Part shown: positions 56,842 to 64,000 of the stretch, in pieces
How positions within the stretch are numbered: position 1 is the stretch's first letter
Layout: each line of letters begins with the position of its first letter
Source of the DNA: Stenotrophomonas africana
Lineage (GTDB): Bacteria; Pseudomonadota; Gammaproteobacteria; Xanthomonadales; Xanthomonadaceae
NCBI RefSeq assembly: GCF_013004645.1
Contig: NZ_JABEME010000012.1
Span: 48,764 to 112,763, forward strand
Direction: 5' to 3'
DNA length: 64,000 nt
Translations under genes and position numbers: made by a program
The notes under the pieces: generated by a model
Told to the model about the DNA's origin: nothing
The model's database searches: none
What the model saw: only the letters and a program-made list of their open reading frames with translations

Positions 56842-58152
56842 ATGACATCGCACTCACCGTCCAGCGCCGATGCTGACCCCATGGACAGCGTACCCGCCGC
56901 CGTCGCTGCCCCGCAGCACGATCTCGCCCACCAGTTCGCACGCGTGCGCGCGCGCAGCATGCAACTGGCCTCGCCGCTCAGCGCCGAGGACGCCATGTTG
57001 CAGAGCATGGCCGACGCCAGCCCGAGCAAATGGCACCTGGCCCACACCACCTGGTTCTTCGAACGCTTCGTGCTGGCGGGCTTCGCTGCTGCATCGGCGC
57101 ATGACCCGGCCTGGGATTACCTGTTCAACAGCTACTACAAGAGCATCGGGCCGGCGCACGCAAGGCCGCAGCGTGGGCTGCTGTCGCGGCCATCGCTGCA
57201 GCAGGTGCGCGACTACCGCCAGCAGGTCGATGCACAGGTGCAATCGCGGCTGGCGGCAGGCGACCTTGATGAGCAGGCGCTGCAGCACCTGCAGCTGGGC
57301 CTGCAGCACGAACAGCAGCACCAGGAGCTGCTGCTCACCGACATCAAGCATGCATTCTGGTGCAACCCGTTGCAGCCCGCCTACCGCGAGGACCTGCAGC
57401 CGGCCACCAGCGCTGTCAGTGCGCAGGGCTGGATCGAATCACCCGAGCGCATCGTCACCATCGGCGCCGCAGCCTGGCCGCAGCACACCGCCTTCGCCTA
57501 CGACAACGAATCGCCAGCGCATCGCGTGCTGCTCCCCGCGCACGCACTGGCCGAGCGCCCCGTCAGCAATGCCGAGTACCGTGCCTTCATCGATGCCGGC
57601 GGCTACCGCGAGCCGCGCTGGTGGCTCAGTGAAGGCTGGGCAGTGCGTGAAGCCGAGGACTGGCGGCATCCGTTGTACTGGGATGACACCCTGCAGCGCG
57701 AGTACACCCTGGGCGGTTGGCGCGAACTGGACCCGCATGCGCCGGTCTGCCACCTCAGCTACTACGAGGCCGATGCCTTCGCCCGCTGGGCCGGCGCGCG
57801 CCTGCCCAGCGAATTCGAGTGGGAAGCCGCTGCCGCGTCGCAGCCGCTGCGCGGCCATTTCGCCGATGACGATCGGCTGCACCCGCAGGCAGCGCCGGGC
57901 AGTGGAATGCGGCAGCTGTTCGGCGATGTCTGGGAATGGACCCACAGTGCGTATGGCGCCTATCCGGGCTTCCGCCCGTTCGCCGGTAACCTCGGTGAAT
58001 ACAACGGCAAGTTCATGTGCGGGCAATGGGTGTTGCGCGGCGGCAGCTGCGTGACGCCCCGCGGCCATGTGCGCGCCAGCTACCGCAACTTCTTCATGCC
58101 TCCGGCGCGCTGGCAGTTCTCCGGGCTGCGCCTGGCCAGGGACCTCGCATGA
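56842..58152 (+). CDS. egtB: Ergothioneine biosynthesis protein EgtB
   Basis: EgtB is the iron enzyme that joins hercynine with a thiol donor to make a sulfoxide precursor of ergothioneine. This 436-residue protein has the DinB-like N-terminal domain with iron ligands in KWHLAHTTWFFE and LQHEQQHQELL (H156, H160, E162), and the formylglycine-enzyme-like C-terminal domain (about 190-436) with RLPSEFEWEAAA and LFGDVWEWTHSAYGAYPGF. It overlaps egtD by four bases. A second Met at residue 14 is a possible start. Confidence 0.92.
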   Translation: MTSHSPSSADADPMDSVPAAVAAPQHDLAHQFARVRARSMQLASPLSAEDAMLQSMADASPSKWHLAHTTWFFERFVLAGFAAASAHDPAWDYLFNSYYKSIGPAHARPQRGLLSRPSLQQVRDYRQQVDAQVQSRLAAGDLDEQALQHLQLGLQHEQQHQELLLTDIKHAFWCNPLQPAYREDLQPATSAVSAQGWIESPERIVTIGAAAWPQHTAFAYDNESPAHRVLLPAHALAERPVSNAEYRAFIDAGGYREPRWWLSEGWAVREAEDWRHPLYWDDTLQREYTLGGWRELDPHAPVCHLSYYEADAFARWAGARLPSEFEWEAAAASQPLRGHFADDDRLHPQAAPGSGMRQLFGDVWEWTHSAYGAYPGFRPFAGNLGEYNGKFMCGQWVLRGGSCVTPRGHVRASYRNFFMPPARWQFSGLRLARDLA

Positions 58153-59123
58153 GTACGGTGCAGGACGCGCTGCAGGCGCTGACCGATCTCACCCCCGGGC
58201 GCCAGCAGATACTGGCTGACGTGGTGGCCGGGTTGTCGCGCACGCCCCGGCAGCTGCCGTCCAAATATTTCTACGATGCACGTGGCTCGCGCCTGTTCGA
58301 GCAGATCACGCAGACCCCCGAGTACTACCCCACGCGCACCGAACTGGCTCTGCTGGCGCGTGTGCTGCCGGACATCGCCCGCACCGTTGGCCCGCGCCTG
58401 CACGTGGTGGAGCTGGGCAGCGGCAGCGGACGCAAGACCGCGCTGCTGCTGGCCGCCCTGCACGATCCGGTGGCCTACACGCCGATTGAAATTTCGCGTG
58501 CCGCGCTGCTGTCCAGCATCGATCATCTGGCACCGGCACTGCCCCAGGTGGAGATGCTGCCGGTCTGCGCGGACTTCACCCGTCCCGTGGCCGTACCCAT
58601 GCCCGAACGCGAACCCGCGCGACGGCTGCTGTTCTTCCCCGGTTCCACGCTGGGCAACTTTGAAGGCGAAGACGCGGTCGCACTGCTGCGGGCGATGCGC
58701 CAGACAATGGGCCGCGACGGCCTGGCCCTGGTCGGCATCGACCTGCACAAGGACCCGGCGCTGATCGAGGCGGCGTACAACGATGCGCAGGGCGTCACCG
58801 CCGCATTCACTCTCAATCTGCTGGCGCGCCTCAACCGTGAGATCGGCAGCGACTTCGACCTCGACGGCTTCCGCCACCGTGCTCATTACAGCATCGCGCG
58901 GCTGCGCATCGAAACCGATCTGGTCAGCCGCTGGGCGCAGGATGTGCATCTGGAGGGACGCACCTTCCACTTTGCCGCCGACGAACCGATTCGCGTGGAG
59001 TACAGCCACAAGTACACCGACGACAGCTTCGAGGCCTTGCTGCAGGAGGCAGGACTGCAGGTCACGCAGCGCTGGAATGCCGACAGTCCCGCCTACGGCC
59101 TGCGCCTGCTGCGTGCCACCTAG
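58149..59123 (+). CDS. egtD: L-histidine N(alpha)-methyltransferase EgtD
   Basis: EgtD methylates histidine three times to give hercynine, the first step to ergothioneine. This 324-residue protein has the family start LPSKYFYDARGSRLFEQIT, QTPEYYPTRTELALL, the SAM-binding VVELGSGSGRKTALLLAAL and FPGSTLGNFE. Its ATG lies in the egtB stop (ATGA). No egtA, egtC or egtE gene is adjacent, so the pathway would need a direct cysteine or glutathione route and a lyase elsewhere. Confidence 0.93.
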   Translation: MSTVQDALQALTDLTPGRQQILADVVAGLSRTPRQLPSKYFYDARGSRLFEQITQTPEYYPTRTELALLARVLPDIARTVGPRLHVVELGSGSGRKTALLLAALHDPVAYTPIEISRAALLSSIDHLAPALPQVEMLPVCADFTRPVAVPMPEREPARRLLFFPGSTLGNFEGEDAVALLRAMRQTMGRDGLALVGIDLHKDPALIEAAYNDAQGVTAAFTLNLLARLNREIGSDFDLDGFRHRAHYSIARLRIETDLVSRWAQDVHLEGRTFHFAADEPIRVEYSHKYTDDSFEALLQEAGLQVTQRWNADSPAYGLRLLRAT

Positions 59124-59207
59124 GGCGGACGGCCAGCCGGTGCCCCTTCAGGTTCAGCAGCACCGCTACCCCTAAGATGGCCGTGCAACGGCAACACGGA
59201 GGACGCC

Positions 59208-60476
59208 ATGCCCATTCTGACCACGCTCGGCCTGGCGGCCGCTCTCGCCGCGCCCCCCGTGCTGCCTGCAGCATCCGATGCCAGCGTCGATCCGGCCTTC
59301 AGCCGCTGCCTGGCGGGCCTGCAGGCCACGGCCGCCAGCCAGGGCATCAGCGCCGACCGCTTCAATGAGATCACCGCCGGCCTCACCCCGGACCCCAGCG
59401 TGCTCGGCCTGCTCGATGCGCAGCCGGAATTCACCACGCCGATCTGGGACTACCTGGCCGCGCTGGTCGATCGCCAGCGGGTGGCTGATGGTCGCGGGAT
59501 GCTGCAGCAGCATCGCGATCTGCTCGATCGGGTGTCGGCGCAGTACGGCGTCGACCCGGCCACCATCGTCGCGGTCTGGGGCGTGGAGAGCGACTACGGT
59601 CGCGTGTTCGGCAAGCGCCCACTGCTGCAGTCACTGGCCACGCTGTCCTGCGCCGGCCGTCGCCAACCCTTCTTCCGCGGTGAACTGCTGGCCCTGCTCA
59701 AGCTGATCGACCGCGGCGACCTGCAGGCACAGGGGCTCACCGGCTCCTGGGCCGGTGCCTTCGGGCATACGCAGTTCATGCCCAGCACCTATGCACGCAT
59801 CGCCGTGGACGGTGATGGCGATGGCCGCCGCGATCTGGTCGGCAGCATTCCCGATGCGCTGGCCTCCACCGCCAACTACCTCAAGCGCGCCGGCTGGCGC
59901 AGCGGAGAGCCGTGGGGCACGGAAGTCCGCGTTCCTGCGGGCTTCAACGCCAGCCAGGCCGGCCGCACCCAGCGTCGCGCCCTGGCCGACTGGCGTGCGC
60001 AGGGTGTGACCGCGCTGGATGGCAGCGCGTTGGCTCCGGCCAACCTGCCGGCGGATGCGCGCGCCGCCCTGCTGCTGCCGGCAGGCAACAAGGGCCCGGC
60101 ATTGCTGGTGTTCCGCAACTACGACGCGATCTACAGCTACAACGCCGCCGAAAGCTATGCGCTGGCGATCGCGACACTGGCTGACCAATTACGTGGCGGC
60201 AACGGGTTGGCCACTGCCTGGCCGACCGACGACCCGGGCCTGGGCCGCGATGAGCGCCGCCAGCTGCAGACCCTGCTGCTGGCCCGTGGCCACGACATCG
60301 GTGCCGCCGACGGCATGATCGGTACCGCCACGCGTCGCGCGATCCAGAGCGAGCAGCAGCGTCTGGGCTGGAGCGAGGTGGACGGCCGCGCAGGTCAGCG
60401 TATCCTGCGCACGCTGCAGGAAGAGGCGGCCGCCACCGCGCCCGCCGGGCAGAAGGCCTTGCCGGCGGCACGTTGA
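59208..60476 (+). CDS. Lytic murein transglycosylase, MltB type
   Basis: This 422-residue periplasmic enzyme cleaves peptidoglycan to 1,6-anhydro products. After a signal peptide the SLT domain (about 25-330) has the catalytic Glu in AVWGVESDYGR (E127), QSLATLSCAGRRQPFFRGEL and SWAGAFGHTQFMPSTY. A C-terminal peptidoglycan-binding domain follows (about 345-405; ARGHDIGAADGMIGTATRRA). An in-frame GGAGG ribosome-binding site precedes the ATG. The length and domain pair are typical of MltB-like proteins. Confidence 0.92.
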   Translation: MPILTTLGLAAALAAPPVLPAASDASVDPAFSRCLAGLQATAASQGISADRFNEITAGLTPDPSVLGLLDAQPEFTTPIWDYLAALVDRQRVADGRGMLQQHRDLLDRVSAQYGVDPATIVAVWGVESDYGRVFGKRPLLQSLATLSCAGRRQPFFRGELLALLKLIDRGDLQAQGLTGSWAGAFGHTQFMPSTYARIAVDGDGDGRRDLVGSIPDALASTANYLKRAGWRSGEPWGTEVRVPAGFNASQAGRTQRRALADWRAQGVTALDGSALAPANLPADARAALLLPAGNKGPALLVFRNYDAIYSYNAAESYALAIATLADQLRGGNGLATAWPTDDPGLGRDERRQLQTLLLARGHDIGAADGMIGTATRRAIQSEQQRLGWSEVDGRAGQRILRTLQEEAAATAPAGQKALPAAR

Positions 60477-60516
60477 CCGCGACATCATCGCCGCGGTCTT
60501 CAAGGAGCGTCATCGC

Positions 60517-61383
60517 ATGCAGTCGAATCCGGACATCAGCGCCGGCCTGTATCACGGCCTGGAGGCCTGGCAGGTGCGAACCGCCAACGCCACGGCGGTC
60601 GTCAGTGTGTTTGGTGGCCAGCTGCTGTCGTTCATTCCCGATGGGCAGCCCGATCTGCTGTGGCTTTCGCCCACGCGCGCCGAGCTGCCCACGCCCATCC
60701 GCGGTGGCGTGCCAGTGTGCTGGCCGTGGTTCGGCCGCCAGGGCCAGAGTGCCGATGTACCGGCGCATGGCCTGGTACGTACCGCGCGCTGGGAGCTTCT
60801 GCAGGCCAGCCAGAGCGATGACGGTGAAGTCGAGCTGCAGTTGGCGCCTGCGCCCTGCGCCGATCCCGGCCTGCGTCTGCAGATGCAGCTGCGCATCGGC
60901 CGCCGGCTGCGCCAGCAGCTGGTCACCGAGAACACCGGAACCTCGCCGGTGACCTTCACCCAGGCCCTGCACAGCTATTTCCGGGTGGGCGATGCCAACC
61001 AGGTCGAGGCCGAGGGCCTTGATGGCCTGCAGTACCTGGACAAGTACGAGGACTATGCGCAGCTGCGCCTGCAACAGGGACCGTGGTCATTGCGCGATCC
61101 GCGTGATCCCGGTCGCAGCGATCGCATCTATACCGGTGCCGGCGGCCATTACGTGCTGCGTGATCCCGTACTGCAGCGGCGGATCGAGATCCGCAGCGAA
61201 GGCAGCCAGACGCTGGTGGCCTGGAATCCCGGCGCCGAGGCCGCAGCCAGGATGTCCGATGTCGGCGATGGCTGGCACGATTACGTCTGCCTGGAAGTGG
61301 CCAACGCCGGCCCGGAGCAGATTACGCTTGCGCCAGGTGCGCGCCATCAGCTGGTGCAGACCCTGGCCAGCGCCGCGCTGTAG
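60517..61383 (+). CDS. D-hexose-6-phosphate mutarotase (aldose 1-epimerase-like)
   Basis: This 288-residue protein is of the YeaD/YMR099c type, which interconverts the anomers of hexose-6-phosphates. Family markers are FGGQLLSFIPDGQPDLLWLS, PIRGGVPVCWPWFGRQG, HGLVRTARWEL and the catalytic His in FTQALHSYFRVGD, plus VCLEVANAGPEQ near the end. An AAGGAG ribosome-binding site precedes the ATG. It follows the transglycosylase by 40 bp and is probably co-transcribed. Confidence 0.9.
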   Translation: MQSNPDISAGLYHGLEAWQVRTANATAVVSVFGGQLLSFIPDGQPDLLWLSPTRAELPTPIRGGVPVCWPWFGRQGQSADVPAHGLVRTARWELLQASQSDDGEVELQLAPAPCADPGLRLQMQLRIGRRLRQQLVTENTGTSPVTFTQALHSYFRVGDANQVEAEGLDGLQYLDKYEDYAQLRLQQGPWSLRDPRDPGRSDRIYTGAGGHYVLRDPVLQRRIEIRSEGSQTLVAWNPGAEAAARMSDVGDGWHDYVCLEVANAGPEQITLAPGARHQLVQTLASAAL

Positions 61384-61433
61384 GCGCTGGCAGCGATTTC
61401 AGTTTGTCGATGCAGGTAGCAAGGACGGAAAAC

Positions 61434-62207
61434 ATGCAGGAAGCACAGTGGTGGTACGCCAATGGCAGGCAGAGCAGTGGGCCGGTGGATCTGGCCGGTC
61501 TTCGCCAGCTGCAGCGGGAAGGGACGGTTACGGCGCGCACGCTGCTCTGGTGCGAAGGCATGCCCTCGTGGCGGCCGTTGGCGGAACTGGAGCAGGCGTC
61601 CACGCCCATCGAGGTAGCTCCGGTCCCGGATATCGACGCAGCCCCTGCGGTTGAGGGCATTGCGGCGAGTGTCGGCGATCCGTCCGATCCCTATCGTGCG
61701 CCGGTCGCTGTACCGGATAGGGCCGTGGCTGCCGGGCTGGAAGGCGAAATGGCCTTGTACGCCAGCGTGGTCGGCGGCAACTTCCCGATCTATCGCCAGC
61801 GCTGGCGGCTGGATCAGGGCATTGCCACGGGCAGTGGCACCTGGCACTGGCCGGCCTTCCTGCTCGGCCTGATCTGGATGATGTACCGCAGGATGTACCG
61901 CCTGGCGGCGATGTGGGCCGGCCTGCTGCTGCTGATCAGCATGGTGGAGACCCTGCTGGATGTGCCGGATGGCCTGTCGCTGGTCATCACCTTCGCGCTC
62001 AGCATCACCACCGGCATCTTTGGCAACAGCTGGTACCTGGCACACTGCCAGCGCCTGATCGCCCAGGCCCGTGCCGTCACCGGCGGCGATGACGCACGGC
62101 TGCGCAGCGAGCTGACCGCACGCGGCGGCACCAGCGTGATCGCCACGCTGGTCGCCATCGTCATCGCGGTGGTGCTGAGCATCGTGGGTGCCGCATTGGC
62201 AGGGTAG
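61434..62207 (+). CDS. GYF-domain and DUF2628-like membrane protein
   Basis: This 257-residue protein has an N-terminal GYF_2 domain (about 1-60; WYANGRQSSGPVDLAGLRQL and ARTLLWCEGMPSW) and a C-terminal region resembling DUF2628 with three membrane helices (about 135-195 and 230-255; WHWPAFLLGLIWMMYRRMYR). Such proteins are common in Proteobacteria but have no settled role. The ATG at 61434 is chosen because a good AAGGACGGA lies just before it; an earlier ATG at 61410 lacks one. Confidence 0.78.
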   Translation: MQEAQWWYANGRQSSGPVDLAGLRQLQREGTVTARTLLWCEGMPSWRPLAELEQASTPIEVAPVPDIDAAPAVEGIAASVGDPSDPYRAPVAVPDRAVAAGLEGEMALYASVVGGNFPIYRQRWRLDQGIATGSGTWHWPAFLLGLIWMMYRRMYRLAAMWAGLLLLISMVETLLDVPDGLSLVITFALSITTGIFGNSWYLAHCQRLIAQARAVTGGDDARLRSELTARGGTSVIATLVAIVIAVVLSIVGAALAG

Positions 62208-62213
62208 GGCAGG

Positions 62214-63401
62214 TCAACGGCCCTGATGGGGCCGCAGCACCAGCAGGCACAGCGCACCGGCGACCAGGCCCCAGAACGCCGAGCCGATGCCAGCCAGTGA
62301 GACGCCCGAGGCGGTGACCAGGAAGGTGACCAGTGCCGCCTCGCGGTCCCGCTCTACCGCCAGCGCACTGGCCAGGCTGTTGGCGATGGTGCCGAACAGC
62401 GCGATACCGGCCACGCACGCCACCAGTTCCTTCGGGAAGGCGGCGAACAGTGCGGCCACGGTGGCACCGAACAGGCCGATGACGATGTAGAAGGCACCTG
62501 CCGCCATGGCGGCGGTATAGCGTCGTGCCGGGTTCTCATGCGCATCGCGGCCCATGCAGATCGCCGCGGTGATTGCTGCCAGGTTCAGCGCGTACGCACC
62601 GAACGGTGCCAGCAGCGTATTGACCACACCGATCCAGCCGATCAGCGGCGACACCGGGGCGTCGTAGCCGGATGCCCGCATCACCGCCACGCCCGGAATG
62701 TTCTGCGAGGCCATGGTGACCACGAACAGGGGCAGGGCGATGCCGGCCACCGCAGTCCAGGACAAGGATGGGGTCACCCATTGCGGTACCGCCAGCTGCA
62801 GCTGCACCTGCTGTGCGTGCAGCAGGCCACGGCTGGCCGCGACCGCGATGCCGACCAGCAGGGTGGCGATGACCGCATAGCGCGGGAACAGGCGGCGTCC
62901 GGCCAGCCAGGTGGCGAACATTGCCAGCGCCAGTATCAGTTGGGTGTTCATGGCCACGAACACGTCCAGACCGAAGCGCAGCAGCACCCCGGCCAGCATG
63001 CCGGCGGCCAGCGCCATCGGCACCCGCTGCATCAACCGGGCGAAGATGCCGGAGAAGCCTGCCAGCATGCCCAGCACCGCGGCGAGCAGGAAGGCACCGG
63101 TGGCTTCAGCAAGCGAGGCGCCACCGGCACCGACCACCAGCATCGCCGCGCCCGGTGTCGACCATGCGGTCACCACCGGCACGCGATAGCGCAGCGACAG
63201 CCCGATGCAGGTGACACCCATGCCCAGTCCCAGTGCCCACATCCATGAGGCGATCTGTGCCTGGTTGGCACCGACGGCTTGTGCAGCCTGGAACACGATG
63301 ACGGCCGAACTGGCGAAGCCGACCAGCACAGTAATGAAGCCGGCAACGAGGGCCGGTACTGAAAGGTCGCGCCACCACGCTTGCCGCACCTGCATGTTCA
63401 T
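62214..63401 (-). CDS. Benzoate/H+ symporter-family transporter (BenE-like)
   Basis: This 395-residue protein has about 12 membrane helices of the BenE family. Characteristic stretches are FSASSAVIVFQAAQAVGANQ-like (FASSAVIVFQAAQAVGANQA), VVTAWSTPGAAMLVV and VTMASQNIPGVAVMRASGYD, with NLAAITAAICMGRDAHENPA. BenE transports benzoate with protons, but no benzoate-degradation genes are nearby, so the substrate is uncertain. The ATG at 63401 (MNMQVRQAWW) follows a GAGAGACC ribosome-binding site. It converges on the GYF-domain gene with six bases between. Confidence 0.88.
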   Translation of the reverse strand: MNMQVRQAWWRDLSVPALVAGFITVLVGFASSAVIVFQAAQAVGANQAQIASWMWALGLGMGVTCIGLSLRYRVPVVTAWSTPGAAMLVVGAGGASLAEATGAFLLAAVLGMLAGFSGIFARLMQRVPMALAAGMLAGVLLRFGLDVFVAMNTQLILALAMFATWLAGRRLFPRYAVIATLLVGIAVAASRGLLHAQQVQLQLAVPQWVTPSLSWTAVAGIALPLFVVTMASQNIPGVAVMRASGYDAPVSPLIGWIGVVNTLLAPFGAYALNLAAITAAICMGRDAHENPARRYTAAMAAGAFYIVIGLFGATVAALFAAFPKELVACVAGIALFGTIANSLASALAVERDREAALVTFLVTASGVSLAGIGSAFWGLVAGALCLLVLRPHQGR

Positions 63402-63543
63402 TGCGGTCTCTCCACTGTGCATCCGTGCATTGATAGCCCTTGTGGCGTTGACCGCGCAACGCGCGGGCAACGCCACAGTGATCTTCGAGCGTACGTCATG
63501 CGTGAGGTCGCGTTGGTTCTGTCATCACCCTGCAAAAAAATGC

Positions 63544-63571
63544 TTGACGAAATCTGCAGGATCTCTAGAAT
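63544..63571 (+). promoter_or_regulatory. Tandem promoter P1
   Basis: TTGACG (63544-63549), 16 bp, TAGAAT (63566-63571). Confidence 0.65.
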
Positions 63572-63661
63572 TCGCTCCCTTGCTGCAGCGCACCGCTTCT
63601 TCGGAAACGGCACGCAAGCAGCAACGCCACCACCGACGAACGAGATGATCGAACGAAGGTG

Positions 63662-63689
63662 TTGACGGACTCGAAAAGTCCGGCATAAT
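63662..63689 (+). promoter_or_regulatory. Tandem promoter P2
   Basis: TTGACG (63662-63667), 16 bp, CATAAT (63684-63689), followed by a GC-rich discriminator AGGCGGCTCGC. Confidence 0.7.
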
Positions 63690-63783
63690 AGGCGGCTCGC
63701 AACGACGAAAGACCTTCGGGTCCAACGACGAAGCAGCATCGGCAACAACGTCCACCCCGGTGAGACGGCCTTGAAAAAAGGTG

Positions 63784-63811
63784 TTGACGAAGCGGAAAAG
63801 CCGGCTATAAT
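63784..63811 (+). promoter_or_regulatory. Tandem promoter P3 (strong)
   Basis: TTGACG (63784-63789), 16 bp, consensus TATAAT (63806-63811) and the discriminator GGGCGGCTCGC. It is a near copy of P2, 122 bp downstream. GC-rich discriminators mark promoters under stringent (ppGpp) control. Confidence 0.75.
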
Positions 63812-64000
63812 GGGCGGCTCGCTACGAAGGAAACTTCGCGGCACACGGGAACGGCGCTGAGGCCACTTCCCCGGATCTTTGAAAGTATGCGCAGGTATCT
63901 TGTGAAGGCGCCTGCAGGAAGGATGATTGTCCATCTTGCAGACGTTTGATCAAGCAACTATTAATTGTTTTAAAGCAAGCGATACGTTGCCAGAATCAAT

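Larger units (their letters stand above)
63402..64000. other. rRNA-type promoter and leader region at the right edge
   Basis: No gene is seen in these 600 bp. They hold three tandem promoters and, from about 63870, an A/T-rich leader (TTTGAAAGTATGCGCAGGTA, and later TTAATTGTTTTAAAGCAAGC) of the kind found before 16S rRNA genes in Xanthomonadaceae. The 16S gene itself would begin beyond the window. Confidence 0.65.

Overview
The window is high-GC gammaproteobacterial DNA that looks chromosomal and origin-proximal, most like Stenotrophomonas (S. maltophilia complex, Xanthomonadaceae). Three things point there: the order dnaN-dnaA-[DnaA-box region]-rpmH-rnpA-yidC-(deacetylase/caspase lipoprotein)-mnmE; Xanthomonadaceae-type proteins throughout; and many short palindromes headed by GTAG in the intergenic gaps, which match the SMAG/GTAG REP family described from S. 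maltophilia. The species is inferred; no database was searched.

Layout. 1-9.5 kb is the replication-origin core: dnaN and dnaA on the minus strand, DnaA boxes on both sides of dnaA, then rpmH, rnpA, yidC, a large lipoprotein fusing polysaccharide deacetylase, caspase and TPR domains, and mnmE on the plus strand. 9.5-27.8 kb is a mixed housekeeping block: a secreted glycerophosphodiesterase, rhomboid protease, a TerC-type transporter behind a yybP-ykoY (Mn2+) riboswitch, an RlmI-like methyltransferase, a TelA-like/membrane protein pair, dipeptidase, APC permease, two LysR regulators each divergent from an oxidoreductase, a LysE exporter, GST, RmuC, a Cys-rich lipoprotein and glutathione peroxidase. 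27.8-32 kb is a complete mlaFEDCBA phospholipid-transport operon. 32-41 kb is recC-recB-recD. 41-47.2 kb is a MarR-led FUSC-type efflux operon.

47.2-54 kb has folE and then a JetA/JetB/JetC (MksF/MksE/MksB) SMC-like operon with no JetD nuclease. 54-62.2 kb has a TSUP permease, YchJ-like protein, diguanylate cyclase, an egtB-egtD ergothioneine pair, lytic transglycosylase, hexose-6-phosphate epimerase and a GYF-domain membrane protein. 62.2-63.4 kb is a BenE-type transporter. The last 0.6 kb holds three tandem strong promoters and what looks like an rRNA operon leader running off the right edge.

The most interesting items are: (1) three large branched palindromes (41268-41448, 47271-47386, 47571-47676) with a shared inner core but arms that differ between copies while still pairing within each copy; (2) the deacetylase-caspase-TPR lipoprotein beside mnmE; (3) the JetABC operon without JetD; (4) the riboswitch-controlled terC; (5) a clear inverted repeat overlapping the promoter of the MarR-led efflux operon. 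No insertion sequence, prophage, CRISPR array or tRNA gene was found.
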